DNA from: Paraspadella gotoi
Lineage: Eukaryota > Chaetognatha
Reading direction: 5' to 3'
DNA length: 64,000 nucleotides
Assembly: GCA_051294375.1 (NCBI GenBank)
Contig: CM119265.1
Coordinates: forward strand, 22,010,278 to 22,074,277
The position numbers and the translations under genes were made by a program. Position 1 is the first letter of the stretch. Each line of letters opens with the position of its first letter. The notes under the pieces are model-generated. The model saw only the letters and a program-made list of their open reading frames with translations. It was not told where the DNA came from and searched no databases. Shown piece by piece: positions 44,443 to 55,410 of this stretch.

Positions 44443-45443
44443 ATGGCGTCGGGTAGGTTGATGCCCCCACCAATTCCTCTTTCACAAAAGCGACAGGCGA
44501 ATGAGGTGTATAGACAGCGAAATGGCACCCGCCTCCCGGCAAGTCCACCCCCTGTTGCGCCAAAGAGGCCCACAACGCTTAATCGCAATGAAGAGCAATC
44601 CTTCCCGCCTCCACGTCCAAATTTTTCAGTAAAACCTGATCAGTCGTCCACATCGCGGGCTTTGAAAGGTCCGCTTCCTAAAAATGCGCAAGGTAAGTTG
44701 TACATACAAAACCAAACCTTTCGATCCCTATTATCGTCCTCAGAACCTGAGTCGAAAGAGAACCTGCGAGTCGTTACGACATCGATCGAATCTTGCTTGA
44801 GTTGGCACCGAAAGTTAGATTATCACCCGGCCTACCTTCTGTTCAAGGTTGGTTCAGTCGAACGTTTTTAAAATTATTTATTTCAAACCCACAAATATCT
44901 ACAGACTTACGGATCTCTGATGTCACATCCGGAGCTGCCCGGTCGTTGTCCGAGTAAGAATATATTTTGCCATCACTGCTCATCCTTTTCCTATTAGAAG
45001 GGGAAAAAACACTACGTAGCAACGTACGTATTTTTTTGTTTATTTAAAATAGATAAAACTCAATTCGTCATGTTCGTCCTTCTTGACGAACGAAGCCGGA
45101 CCAAGTTGTGGTGCTACTTTGTGGAGAGCGAAAGACGATTGCCCGACGTAAGTCAATGATGGCGATCGCCTTGCGATCACTTATGAGTCTTATCATGTAC
45201 GATTCCTTTTTCAGCTTCGACCAGGAGAAACATACTCAGTTGTTGGTCGATTTTTAGAAGAAAAATCTATCGGCGATTTTCAAGTAAACATTATCATTGA
45301 CGTTGGGTTTGTTTTTAATAATAAAAATTTTACTTTTCCTTGAATAGGTTTTCACTGTGTATACTGCGAAGGCAGACAATGGAATACGACGCAATCTCTT
45401 TAATTACAACGACCAAAAGCTTAAAAAATATTTGTGTTCATGA
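44443..45443 (+). CDS. SPATA22: SPATA22-like meiotic recombination factor
   Basis: Exons 44443-44692, 44744-44847, 44905-44953, 45053-45147, 45215-45283 and 45348-45443 give 220 aa. In vertebrates SPATA22 pairs with MEIOB and RPA on single-stranded DNA during meiotic recombination. The C-terminal half is an OB-fold-like region: NLRVVTTSIESCLSWHRK aligns with the vertebrate start of that region. It is followed by AYLLFKTYGSL, CYFVESERRLPDLRPGETYS (vertebrate CVFYEIDRELPRL.RG) and FQVFTVYTA. The first 85 residues are Pro-rich and disordered, and start with a short basic-hydrophobic segment like the vertebrate N-terminus. It is shorter than the ~360-aa human protein because the linker is reduced. 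The prediction rests on remembered motifs and needs a profile search. Confidence 0.72.
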
Positions 45444-45509
45444 CTGTTTATTTATTGAAAGTTGTATTTATTGATGGACAATTAACTATATTTTCAGTGA
45501 TCTTACATT

Positions 45510-45537
45510 TTATTTCTTTTTTTTTCTTTTTCCGTAG
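45510..45537 (+). other. Candidate trans-splice acceptor of S1P lyase
   Basis: A 27-base pyrimidine tract TTTCTTTTTTTTTCTTTTTCCGTAG ends at 45537, 76 nt before the start codon and 94 bp after the SPATA22 stop. Confidence 0.5.
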
Positions 45538-45613
45538 TATTTATTTACTTAATAAGGGACAAGTCTTGCTCCTAAGGAATGTTTTCTTTTGAGATTGACT
45601 CTTAAAGTTAACC

Positions 45614-48428
45614 ATGGAACTTCCAAAATACTCAGAAAAAATTATCGATGCCATTCCTTATTTCAAAGCTGAAGCTATTCAAGGTGATCGACAAAGATTT
45701 TATAAAGAGCTAATCTTAAAGTAAATCAAAGTACCATTGAAAGCTATTTCAGAATGCAGGTTTGAGGAAAATTTGCGTGAGGTGTGAACTTTTTATTTTA
45801 TGGCATTTGCAGTTTTATGGCCCTTCCTCGAGCCTGTGGTCACCAGCGAGAAAGTTCTTTCTTTCTGCAATCAATGGTGGGATTTTTATCGAGAACTCAA
45901 CGACGCTCTCCGAAAATGCGAGCCGATTCAAATCGTCCTGTTTACTTTACTCGCACTGTACACGTTTAGGTAAAACATACCTTTATTGCGTTGCAAAAAT
46001 ACTAGCATTCTTTGGTCGATTTACTTACAAAATAGTGATATTCTAGTTATTTGTGGCGTTTTCTACATCGTGACGAACCGCTTTGGAAGCGAACCAAGAA
46101 CTTTTTTTTCCGGTTCGTTCGAGGACTGCCGGTGATTAGCTCCATCATTAAGCGACAGATAGACAAGGAAACGGAAAAGTGGGAAGAAGAGATGCAAGCC
46201 GTTTCAGACATTCCTTACTATCAAGAACTACCTTCCGTCGGACTCGGCAGGAAGGGGGTCGAGGAAAAGGTGGGAACTTTTTGACGAACGTATTCGAGAT
46301 GTGGAAAGTTTTTATGGACTTAAATTTGTCAGGTTCGAGAGTACGAATCGATGTGCAAGGTCGATTGGCGGACTGGTCAAGTCTCCGGCGCAGTCTATGG
46401 AGCTGTCAACGAAGGTACTGGCTTTGTTAATGACGGTGCTTGTGTTGTGAAGCAAACCAGCGGAAGCTTTAAATTTAATTCATAAAATCTGACTCTATTT
46501 TTTCAGATCTCTGCAAAGTTGCCGGAGAAGTGTATTGTCATCACATGTGGGCCAATCCTTTGCATCCGGATCTTTTCCCCAATATTAGAAAAATGGAAGC
46601 CGAGGTAGATCTACGAGATCAAATGATGATCCACAAAAATAATTGTTCAATTAAAATCTCAACAACTTCCAGGTGGTTAGAATGACCCTTTCTCTTTACC
46701 ACGGAGACAATGAATCCTGCGGCACAATGAGCACAGGCGGAACCGAGTCAATCATGTTGATGGTCTATGCTTATCGGAACTACGCCAAGGCGGAGTTGGG
46801 GATCGATCGCCCCGAAATGTGAGATAATATAAGTATCCTTTAGATTTCATCAAGTTCATAAATAGCTTCCGTAAGCACTTTTTCATTTGTCTCCTCCATA
46901 AAGTGTTGCTCCCCGCACCATCCACGCCGCTTTCGACAAGGCTTGTCACTGCTTCGGTGTTAAGCTCGTCCACGTTCCCGAGGACCCCGTGACACGGCGC
47001 GTCGACGTCAAAAAGATGAAGCGTCGTATCAACTCGAACACGATCCTTCTCGTCGGATCCGCTCCTCAGTTTGCTCACGGTGAGTTAAGAAACGCGAAAA
47101 CTTCAAGTCGTCGAACGAAGACTGGTAATCTTGTGAACTCTAGGTTCCGTGGACCCGATCGCGGAGATCTCTGCCCTCGGCCTTCGCTACGGGATCTCCG
47201 TCCATGTAGACGCTTGCCTTGGTGGATTCTTCATTCCCTTTATGGAGGAGGCCGGTTTTCCCCTTCCTCTTTTCGACTTTCGACTCAAGGGAGTCACGAG
47301 CATTTCTGGTTAGTTGCCTGTCGTTATCTTTAGCTTTGATCGCCTTTTACTTGGGTTGTCGGTTTAAAAACTTTTTATATTGTTTTAGCGGACACCCACA
47401 AGTACGGATACGCCCCGAAAGGATCGTCAGTTATCATGTATCGTTCGAAAGCGATTCGACATTATCAGGTGTTCATATACATTTTTTTGCTTCTTTTATC
47501 TCAAAATTACCTTGCGCTTCTGCATCGCTAGTTTTTCGTGAGCGTCGACTGGCCTGGTGGAATTTACGCCACGCCTACCTTTGGCGGCAGCCGGGCCGGC
47601 GCCGTCATCGCTTCTTGCTGGGCTTCGCTTATGTATATGGGTATGGCCTGCATTTTAGCTTGATGCGCTTATAATAATTCTTAAATTTCATTTCTTTTCA
47701 GGACACGACGGCTATTTAAATTCTACAAAGATGATCATTAAATGTAGAAACAAAATGGTTGAGGTGAAGACAAAAATCGTAGTAACGGAGTAATTTAAGA
47801 TTTTTGAAAAAATCTCTTTCTTTGTAGGGTTTGAAGAAAATCAAAGGACTCAAGATCGAAGGAGTTCCAGAGGTGTCGATTATCGCCATCGCCTCAGACG
47901 ATTTCAATGTTTTTCGCCTCTCGACTGCTATGTACGTATTCATTGCTATTTTGGGCAAATTTTTAGTTGCGCCGCGAATACTCGCGAAGCAATATAAGTC
48001 ATTTGTCTGTCGGTATGTCTTGTAGTCAGCGTTTAAGCCGATCATTAAAACCCGATTTTATTTTCTCAGGGTCGAAAAGGGATGGAGTCTGAATCCCCTG
48101 CAATTTCCGCCCGCGATCCACATTTGCCTCACTTTGATGCACACTCAGGAAGGCGTCGCGGAACGGTTTTTGAAGGATGTGAGGTTAGTCGTTGATGCGG
48201 CATAAGACCGAAGTTCATCAGTTTTTTTACCAAATAAACGAGATCTTTTTTTTTATCTATTTTAGAGATTGTACCGAGGTGATCATGCAGGATCCAAAAA
48301 AGCCCGTCGGCGGGGTTGGCGCCATTTATGGCTTAGCAGCGACCATCCCAGACCGAAGCTTGGTTTCGGAACTTGTTACCATTTTTATGGACACGACCTA
48401 TTCAACCAAAAATAAAGTGGGTTCCTGA
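45614..48428 (+). CDS. SGPL1: Sphingosine-1-phosphate lyase
   Basis: Fourteen exons give 582 aa (human 568): 45614-45683, 45813-45969, 46047-46269, 46333-46414, 46507-46604, 46673-46818, 46904-47079, 47144-47308, 47389-47468, 47532-47640, 47702-47763, 47828-47931, 48070-48183, 48266-48428. It is an ER-anchored PLP enzyme cleaving S1P to phosphoethanolamine and hexadecenal, the exit step of sphingolipid catabolism. A membrane helix lies at about 62-76 ([14 protein letters not shown]). The group II decarboxylase fold shows [45 protein letters not shown] and the PLP-binding [12 protein letters not shown] with Lys377. All PLP-site motifs appear intact, so the enzyme should be active. Confidence 0.96.
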
Positions 48429-48661
48429 TTATTGATAGCGTTATCAAAAACTTAGGAAAGAGTGAGGAAAAAACGTGACTGGGTTTATTCATCCCTTACA
48501 GATCAAAACGGTATTGACTAATAACTATGAAAGTTTAAATAATTCAATACTTTGATTTTTTGGTTTTAAATTTTTTTTCTTTTAAGTTTGGTTAATTTAT
48601 TGTTATGATTATTTTATTCGTGTCGTTATTTTTTTTTGTTTAAAAGCTAGTTTGAAGCGCC

Positions 48662-50806
48662 ATGACGGACGAGAACATCAATGACTTGGATTCCGCAATA
48701 GACTCGGCGGGGACTGCTTGTCCTCCTAACCCTGCACAAACTGCTCAACTTCTAGTCACCAACAATTTTTCAAGTTGCGAACTCGACAAAGAAGACGAAA
48801 CAACATCTCATGACTTACCATCGTTATCTGATTCGAATGTTTTTTTAAAGAATCTATCGTCCGAAGTTGCAGATGACAATTCGGTCATCGAAGTCAACTC
48901 CGTCCATTGCCCGACCTCTGGCGACGACTCTACCCCGGACACCTGCGCCACCGCCGAGGACTGTTCCGTTAATTCGCCCACAAATCTTCCAAGGAAACGG
49001 AGACATTCTGATTTAGACGCCGAATCACTGAAAGAGTGTCTGCCAGAACCGAAAAAACTCTCTGTGGAGAATTTCTCTGATTTAACATCCGTTAGCCCCT
49101 CAACTGATTCTCCTCCTTTAACGTCCGCCGTCTCGACCCCCGTCGTAACTCCACCCATCTCTTCGCCACCCGTCAATATCTTTGCCACTTCACTCTTTTC
49201 AAAATCAGAAACGAAAGCAAATCAATCGGAATCATTCGATCAATCGAATGGTTCCTCCGCTACGTACAAAGCTTTGACGTCATCGGCCCAAACTAATTCT
49301 GATTCGACGAGAACGAAACACGCCAACAAATCCACGCCTAATGGGGCAGCTTCCTGTTGGCTTCCCTTCTGCAGCGCCAAATGCGAAGTCGCGCATCACC
49401 CCATGCTTCAATCCCTGTCTCGTTGTCTCCGCTCGTTGGAAGAATTTCGGGAAGAGGAAGAGCGGGAGGCGGTGATGCAAACGTTTGGATCGGCCGTCGA
49501 AACCCACGAGAAAGAGATTGGGGGCTGGACGAGGACGGATACTGTGGTTGACGTCATGAAAGAGTATTACTATCCTCTCTTACACTCGGCCGCTGTGAGT
49601 GGAAATGTAGGGTTGGTCCGGTGGATGATGCATAACGGATTCGGTGCCTTCACTCGTCCCGTTTGTTTGCCGCTTATGCAATGCATGTTGAACCTCGACT
49701 GTACTGTCAGAAAAGGCAACGATCGAATTCGCATTTTTAAAGAGATGATGGAACTTTTATCGAGCGACGTGGCCGAACCGACGTTCGACAGCGCCGAGCG
49801 GCCGACTTCGCTTCTCATTGCGGCCTGCTCCCGCACCGCCGCTGACGCTGGCGACCGTCCATTTTTCGTCGCTGCCGTGCGTAACATCGTTTCCCATCTC
49901 ACCGACAAGTTCGACTCGGACGCTCAGAGGAAGATCCTCCAGGTTCGCAACGCAGAAGGGAATACTTGCGTCCACGAATTCGCCCGATTTGACGACTCCA
50001 TCCCGACGCTTAAACGACTTTTGGATCTCTGCGTCCGTCTCGGTATCGCCGACGCCGTTTTTAAGTCGCCCAATATTCACGGAAAGACGCCGGTCGACGT
50101 CGCTGCCGACGCCGGAGCTCTTCGACTGGTCACCTTTCTTTCTCCGCTCATGCCGTCGGCTGCCTCGAAAGCCACGATGCCATTCTCGGGTGAAAAAAGG
50201 GAAACTGTGACTTCGAAGACTACTACCGGCGCCGTAATTTCCGCAACAACCAATGAACCCTTGTTATCGGAGCAAGACGTCGCTCCAACGTCTGCAGAGG
50301 ATAATGAAGAGAAGAAAAGTTGTGACAACACGATCCTCCTCCCCGTCATCGAGGAAGGAGACACTCCGTCCCCATCCGCGTCGACCCAGGAGACAGAAGC
50401 AGAGATAATGTTTCGCCCACTTTTTGCCGGTCAGATGAAAGCGGAAGCCAAGTTGAAGATTCTCGAGAAGCATCTCGCGGAGAAGCGGAAGCTGCTTGTC
50501 GACGTCAAGTCACGAGTCGAGAAACACGAAAAGAGCGGGGAGGAGATTAAAGCTAAGATCGAAGAAACAACGTCGGATACCAACTCAAAGATCGAGAACA
50601 TGAAAGTGCTGTTTGAGGTATTGCTGCGGACTCAACGGGACATTAGCGCCAACGATGATAAAGTTAAAACCCTCAACCGTCAACTCGCCGCCGAAATGAA
50701 AACCGTCGTCATGCATGAGAAGGTGTCCCAAGAGTTGACTGACGTTCTCGAAATTATGGAACAATTACGCGGGACGCTTATGAATCAAACTTTTCTGAAT
50801 ATGTGA
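48662..50806 (+). CDS. Ankyrin-like and coiled-coil protein, unassigned
   Basis: Single-exon gene of 714 aa. Residues 1-230 are Ser/Thr/Asp-rich and disordered, with a basic PRKRRHSD string at 110-117 that could be a nuclear signal. From about 300 to 510 helical repeats resemble ankyrin units (YYPLLHSAAVSGNVGLVRWM; GNTCVHEFARFDDSIPTLKR; HGKTPVDVAADAGALRLVTF). A second disordered stretch follows, then a long coiled coil from about 600 (AEAKLKILEKHLAEKRKLL…) to the C-terminus. I do not recognise an orthologue. The start codon is 12-16 nt after TTTAAAAG/CTAG acceptor candidates and 234 bp after the S1P lyase stop. Confidence 0.8.
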   Translation: MTDENINDLDSAIDSAGTACPPNPAQTAQLLVTNNFSSCELDKEDETTSHDLPSLSDSNVFLKNLSSEVADDNSVIEVNSVHCPTSGDDSTPDTCATAEDCSVNSPTNLPRKRRHSDLDAESLKECLPEPKKLSVENFSDLTSVSPSTDSPPLTSAVSTPVVTPPISSPPVNIFATSLFSKSETKANQSESFDQSNGSSATYKALTSSAQTNSDSTRTKHANKSTPNGAASCWLPFCSAKCEVAHHPMLQSLSRCLRSLEEFREEEEREAVMQTFGSAVETHEKEIGGWTRTDTVVDVMKEYYYPLLHSAAVSGNVGLVRWMMHNGFGAFTRPVCLPLMQCMLNLDCTVRKGNDRIRIFKEMMELLSSDVAEPTFDSAERPTSLLIAACSRTAADAGDRPFFVAAVRNIVSHLTDKFDSDAQRKILQVRNAEGNTCVHEFARFDDSIPTLKRLLDLCVRLGIADAVFKSPNIHGKTPVDVAADAGALRLVTFLSPLMPSAASKATMPFSGEKRETVTSKTTTGAVISATTNEPLLSEQDVAPTSAEDNEEKKSCDNTILLPVIEEGDTPSPSASTQETEAEIMFRPLFAGQMKAEAKLKILEKHLAEKRKLLVDVKSRVEKHEKSGEEIKAKIEETTSDTNSKIENMKVLFEVLLRTQRDISANDDKVKTLNRQLAAEMKTVVMHEKVSQELTDVLEIMEQLRGTLMNQTFLNM

Positions 50807-51645
50807 ATGATGTTTCCAAATCTCTGCAAAATAAAATATTATTATGATATATTTTGTTTCTTTCAAAATGTTAGTAAAATTCGTGACATTAAAAGAGTTA
50901 TGTTCAATGGTCAATATTTTTTACGTCGTCACTATTAAAAATTGAGCTACATAAATGAAAAACTTAGTTATTCAAAGTTTTATAAACCTTTTTGGCCTCT
51001 CGGGAGAGGGAAAGCGGGTTTTGATCGAGCATCCAATAGATTGTTTCAAAAACATCCAATTTTAATATATAGCATTGATTACGTAATACGTATTCATATT
51101 TTTTCTTAGTTCTTAAGATTTATATATATAGTGGACAAGGAGATTGTTAGCGAGGGTGGGATAACAAATGTCCGTTTCTTTTTCAGGTTTCTGTTTTGTT
51201 GACTGTTACTTTCGTTTTAATTTTTTAAGGACGATGAAAAAACACGCATTCTACGAGATTCAAAGCTGAACGGTTTTGGTCACCGCTCCGAATCGCCAAG
51301 CTAACTAGATATATACAGCGTCGCCTATGGTTACAATGGCGGGAAATATTACATTCAGTAATTTTATTTGCTTCTTACACCTATTTTCATTAAAAAGATT
51401 TAAACGAAAACCTATTACTTCTTTTGGTATGCAATGTTTTTATTATATATTTTTGCACAAATTCAACATATAACGATAACTTTCTTCTAATTTCCGTTTG
51501 TTATTCGATATTCGTTGCAAGTGGCATTATTGACATATTCTTAAATCAATCAAAGAGATTACCATAATTTGCGTTTAACTCACCTCGCAAATATTAAATT
51601 TCTTTTTTGAATCATTCCTGGCCCTATCTCGGTATTTCAAAAACA
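50807..51645. other. Spacer with poly(A) signal of the ankyrin gene
   Basis: AATAAA at about 50830-50835 closes the ankyrin gene. The rest is AT-rich and without a credible gene. Unlike other spacers, no pyrimidine-AG site lies just before the next start codon, so this may be a true promoter region and a break between transcription units. Confidence 0.5.
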
Positions 51646-53470
51646 ATGGCGTTTACTGCTAGTTTCTTTTTACATAAATATTTTTCTGTGATTTCCTTTG
51701 TTAAAAATTCCCATGTATACAAGGTTGTTACAAATACTCCAAAAAGAAACTCTCGTTGTTGCATATCACGACGTTCGACAATGAACGCGACGCGGTTTTC
51801 TACCGAGAAGGAACGGAAAGAGTTCCTCTCCGATTTGCAGACCATCCGAAAACGCGCTAAGGAATTGAAACTCAAAGATAAAGAGGTCGACGACCTTTAC
51901 TTTTATTCCGATTGGATCGGCGCCGCTTCTCCGACGAGGCTTCAAATTAGGACAATGTTGAAGGTGATTTATTCCAGGTCTGATGGAATCGGATAACTGA
52001 TTCCTGATAACTCGCAATCTTTTTAACAGGCTTTGTGGAAGTGTCTTGACCTAGTCATGGTATGCCTTTGCGCCTATATCTTTATCGCTCAGACTCCATA
52101 TTTCGATAAGTATGTTAACAAATACCTCCCACATTCCGGATTTCCCGCTTTGCGATTTGCCAGGTACAAAGCTTAAAAGCTAAGCCTGACTTTTTAGTCT
52201 GCGAATTCAGTTTGCTTTTCTTTTTTGCAAAAGAAAATTCGCCGTTTCGACGGGATTGACGGATTGGCTGATTTCCCGGGACGCCTACCACATGAACTGC
52301 CTCGTCGAAAATCTGTTGTTTGAACCCCCGGAAGTTTCGTGCCATCGGTGCCTTATCAAGGACGTCGAGGAAATTCAACTGGACAGTCTGAACGCCCAAG
52401 TTGATTTCAGAAATATGGTAATCCCCTCGCATATCTGTAATGTAATGTATAATTGTATATGCCAAATTGCCCATTTCGTATTCGGCCTCGACCCAGTCCG
52501 CATTCGTCCTCCGCTCGTCGCGTCCTGTCAACCTTTCTATAGTGGACGTCCAACGAGTTTATCAACCGCACGCGACCGAAGCTCGCGACCATACAAAGAC
52601 CTTCGTCACGAACACTGACCTCATCGGAAATCTATCCAACTTTCTCGAATCCGATTGGATCGAGGAAGTTTTGACAACTGGAAATGAAACGCTCCAGCCC
52701 TTTTTAGTGAGTCTGTCAAAGTGGGCACATTCGTAGCCGAATAAATCAAAGCGTGACAAACTTTTCCCCCCCCCTATCTTTTCAAAGGCAATTTTTTGGG
52801 CGCATGTTGTTTCATGTATGTTGATGATCCCGATGTTGATTTCTCTCCTTAGGTTTGGCGCGTTAGTCATTATAACGTGTCGCGACACTTCCGCTCTATT
52901 TTCCCTCGCGCCCCCTTTGTGCCTATGGAGTCAGAAGTGCGTCTCGAGAAGATGATGTTTGCTTACAACGCTCAACACCGCAGCTTCAGGATTCGGTCGG
53001 GGGTGTTCGAGAAATCGTGGTTGTATCAGGTCGTTTATCAGTGTCTCTCAAAAATCCCGAAATATTTTTTAGTCCCGCCCAATATGCTATATAATATTTG
53101 ACAGGCTCGCGGTTCTCGTTGCTTCAAGCTGTACCCTCCGTACCACTGCCATGGGGACTTAAATTCCACCGATCAAGGTCCAAAGGACACCAACAAAAAA
53201 AGTGACTCAGACCTGGGCGCCAGCGAATCGGAGACGGAAAACCTGGGAGATTTTATCGACGTGGCCCCCGAAGAAAAGAGGGGTGGTCAGAACCCGAGTC
53301 CCGAGGAAAGCTCCGAGCCGGTTTGCCAGGAACAACTCGTGCGCCTCGACGACGGCGACTTTCTGTACATTCACGGCGAAATTTGGTTCGCGGTTTCCGT
53401 TTTTTGCGAGGACGAGGCCAAACCTGCTCCCGGAGAATATGGCATCACTTACGTTGGGGTTTTTAAGTGA
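51646..53470 (+). CDS. C6orf89 (bombesin-receptor-activated protein)-like membrane protein
   Basis: Exons 51646-51963, 52030-52163, 52234-52436, 52543-52706, 52853-53029 and 53105-53470 give 453 aa. Human C6orf89 is a single-pass type II Golgi-associated protein of poorly known function. Shared layout: a helical cytoplasmic segment (FLSDLQTIRKRAKELKLKD), one membrane helix at about 108-127 (KCLDLVMVCLCAYIFIAQ), a luminal CHRC motif (family CTGC), and the C-terminal block RCFKLYPPYHCHGD followed by LDDGDFLYIHGEIWFAVSV, corresponding to LIPPFQCRR and EPGDIGYVDTTHWKVYV in human. An acidic insert separates these two blocks. A second in-frame ATG at 51781 is a possible start. The exon 3 donor (ATATCT|GTAATG) was chosen for frame, and the earlier ATG|GTAATC is an alternative. 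Confidence 0.68.
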
Positions 53471-53780
53471 AGCATCTCACACAAGAAGGGGGCCTTTAAT
53501 GGGCGAAAGCAGCTCGTGTGTAGTATTCATATTCTAATTGGCGAATCTCCTTTAGTATTGGCATTCACTTTATATATGTACTGATTTAATTAAAAACTTG
53601 GTGGGCCGGTATTATATTTTACACTGTTAAATTTTTTGTGATATTTTCGTTATATTTACATCGTTGGATTTTTTCGTCGATCTCGTTGAATACATCTGCT
53701 ATTTGCTTTTTACTATTTATCATGTTCAAACGCAATTATTTCTTTCAGAACTTTTGGTATCGTCGCGGATAAGTTGCGCG
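53471..53780. other. Short spacer with acceptor for the CCDC117-like gene
   Basis: AT-rich. TTATTTCTTTCAG ends at 53748, 33 nt before the next start codon. No gene. Confidence 0.5.
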
Positions 53781-55236
53781 ATGAACCAGCATAGTTTTCC
53801 ATTTTCTCCCTCGCAAGGCCGCATCCAGCACCCCTCGCCCTCAAACTGGACTCCTCGCCCCGTTTGCGTCCCCAACGTTCCAGCAGCCACTCAGGTTGCT
53901 ACGCCGGTCGCCAGCCTCATGCCTAATCCGTCACCGATCTCATCGCGCAAAGTCGATGACGCGCTTCCTTACCCGGACGCTATGACGCCCTCGACTCGGT
54001 TGACCACGTACAGGTCCATTAGTCTTTTGAGAGGAAAAAAAATTAGAGAGTCTAATTTTTTTTTTTTTTTTTTTTTTTCAGGCCTTTTTTTCCTTCATCA
54101 ATCTTGCATCCGTCAATGCTTCAAGATTCTTCAACTTTTCACCGAATAGCGCAAACCACTTTCTCTCCGCTTTCGACCTCCCCCTTTTTATTTTCTGGTT
54201 AGTGGTACGATGATTTTAAACTATTTTGCTTCTTTTAAGAATGAAACTAAGAATATAAAAATATTGTCACGTTAAGTAAAGTATTATTTTCAATTTTAAA
54301 GCGAGAAACGAAGCAACTTCCGGAAGAAAACGAAAATCTGTTGAAAATGGCGGTGGATCAGCGAAGAAAAGTTGCGTGGAGGAAAAAATGGTACTTTTGG
54401 TGCAATAAAAAGTTTGGCTTAGCTGTCCTCTTCAGATATTTTAATCAATGAATAGGCGAGACATATGTCTCGACTCAGTCTCAGTCAAGGATCAACACAA
54501 AACGATTTGGAAGACGACGTTGAAGGTGAAGATGAAGAATTCTCGTCGGAACCCGTGGAAATGCGTTTAGCGCCCGAATTACAGGTTCGTCATGTTGCGT
54601 ATGGCTATTTTAATGAAAGTGAAAAAGTCCATAAGTATGAGTCCATGAATCGCAGATAAACGGAGGTAGACGATCCCGGAGGAAGAAGGTATAACTATAA
54701 ACGTCATCGTAGCCATTACAAAGTTTAATAAATGTTTTATAAAATCTTAGGAGGTAGTGGAGAGATTTAAAAGAACAGTTTTTAAACATCATTCATCATG
54801 AATTCGTTAACATTTTAAAGGTCGCCTTGAATCGTTCTGAAATTTTACCAAACGAGCTACTTGCCAAACTTCCCGGCCCTTCAAAATCTGGTGAGGCGGG
54901 TTGGTTTTTAAATAAAAAGAAAATATAGGCTTTACAAAACTGTTAATAAATTTTTATCTCAATATAGGAATGGAACTAGTTTTATGGCGTCCCCCTGGAA
55001 ACGTTGTTCCCAAAGAGATCATGGTTTCGCTCCATGAAAACGACGTAACCAAAGACGATTCGTCGGTCGTTTATGTCGCCGCCACCAAAGAAGCGACGAA
55101 GGATCAACCGTCGATTGGAGATGCTCCTCCTCTTTCGCAACCGTCTTCTCGAATATCCAGACTCCCTCCCTTTAGAACTAGCAACGGAGCCAACAACAAC
55201 AATAACAATCTCAACGATTTAGAGATGGAGATCTAG
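53781..55236 (+). CDS. CCDC117-like protein
   Basis: Exons 53781-54013, 54082-54197, 54302-54390, 54456-54584, 54821-54890 and 54968-55236 give 301 aa. The whole protein is Pro/Ser-rich and low in structure. Recognisable points are a basic nuclear-type segment SGRKRKSVENGGGSAKKS, an acidic stretch, a short helix LPNELLAKL, the signature GMELVLWRPPG (human CCDC117 has MELVLWKP) and a C-terminus LEMEI resembling human EEMEL. Function of the family is not well established. The assignment rests on the short signature, so a related protein sharing the ELVLW motif is possible. Intron 1 ends in a run of over 20 T before the CAG acceptor. Confidence 0.5.
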
Positions 55237-55410
55237 GCAAATTTTTTTTTTTACGGATTGTGCATTTTTAATTAGCAATTATTTCCGTATTTTCTACCCA
55301 GACTTTAGGAAGTAATTCATAATGCAATCGAGCAACAAAAGTTCCAATAAAAAAATATTCGTGTGAAGAAATTGAAGACCCGCTCGTTAGGAGCGTAGAC
55401 GGTGGAGAAT

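Noticed and set aside
44443-45443. SH2/SH3-adaptor identity suggested by the Pro-rich N-terminus
   Set aside because: The C-terminal half lacks SH2 motifs (no FLVR) and matches the OB-like region of SPATA22 instead.
52437-52542. Alternative donor ATG|GTAATC for exon 3 of the C6orf89-like gene
   Set aside because: It shifts the next exon into a frame that stops early. The donor at 52437 keeps a long frame through exons 4-6.
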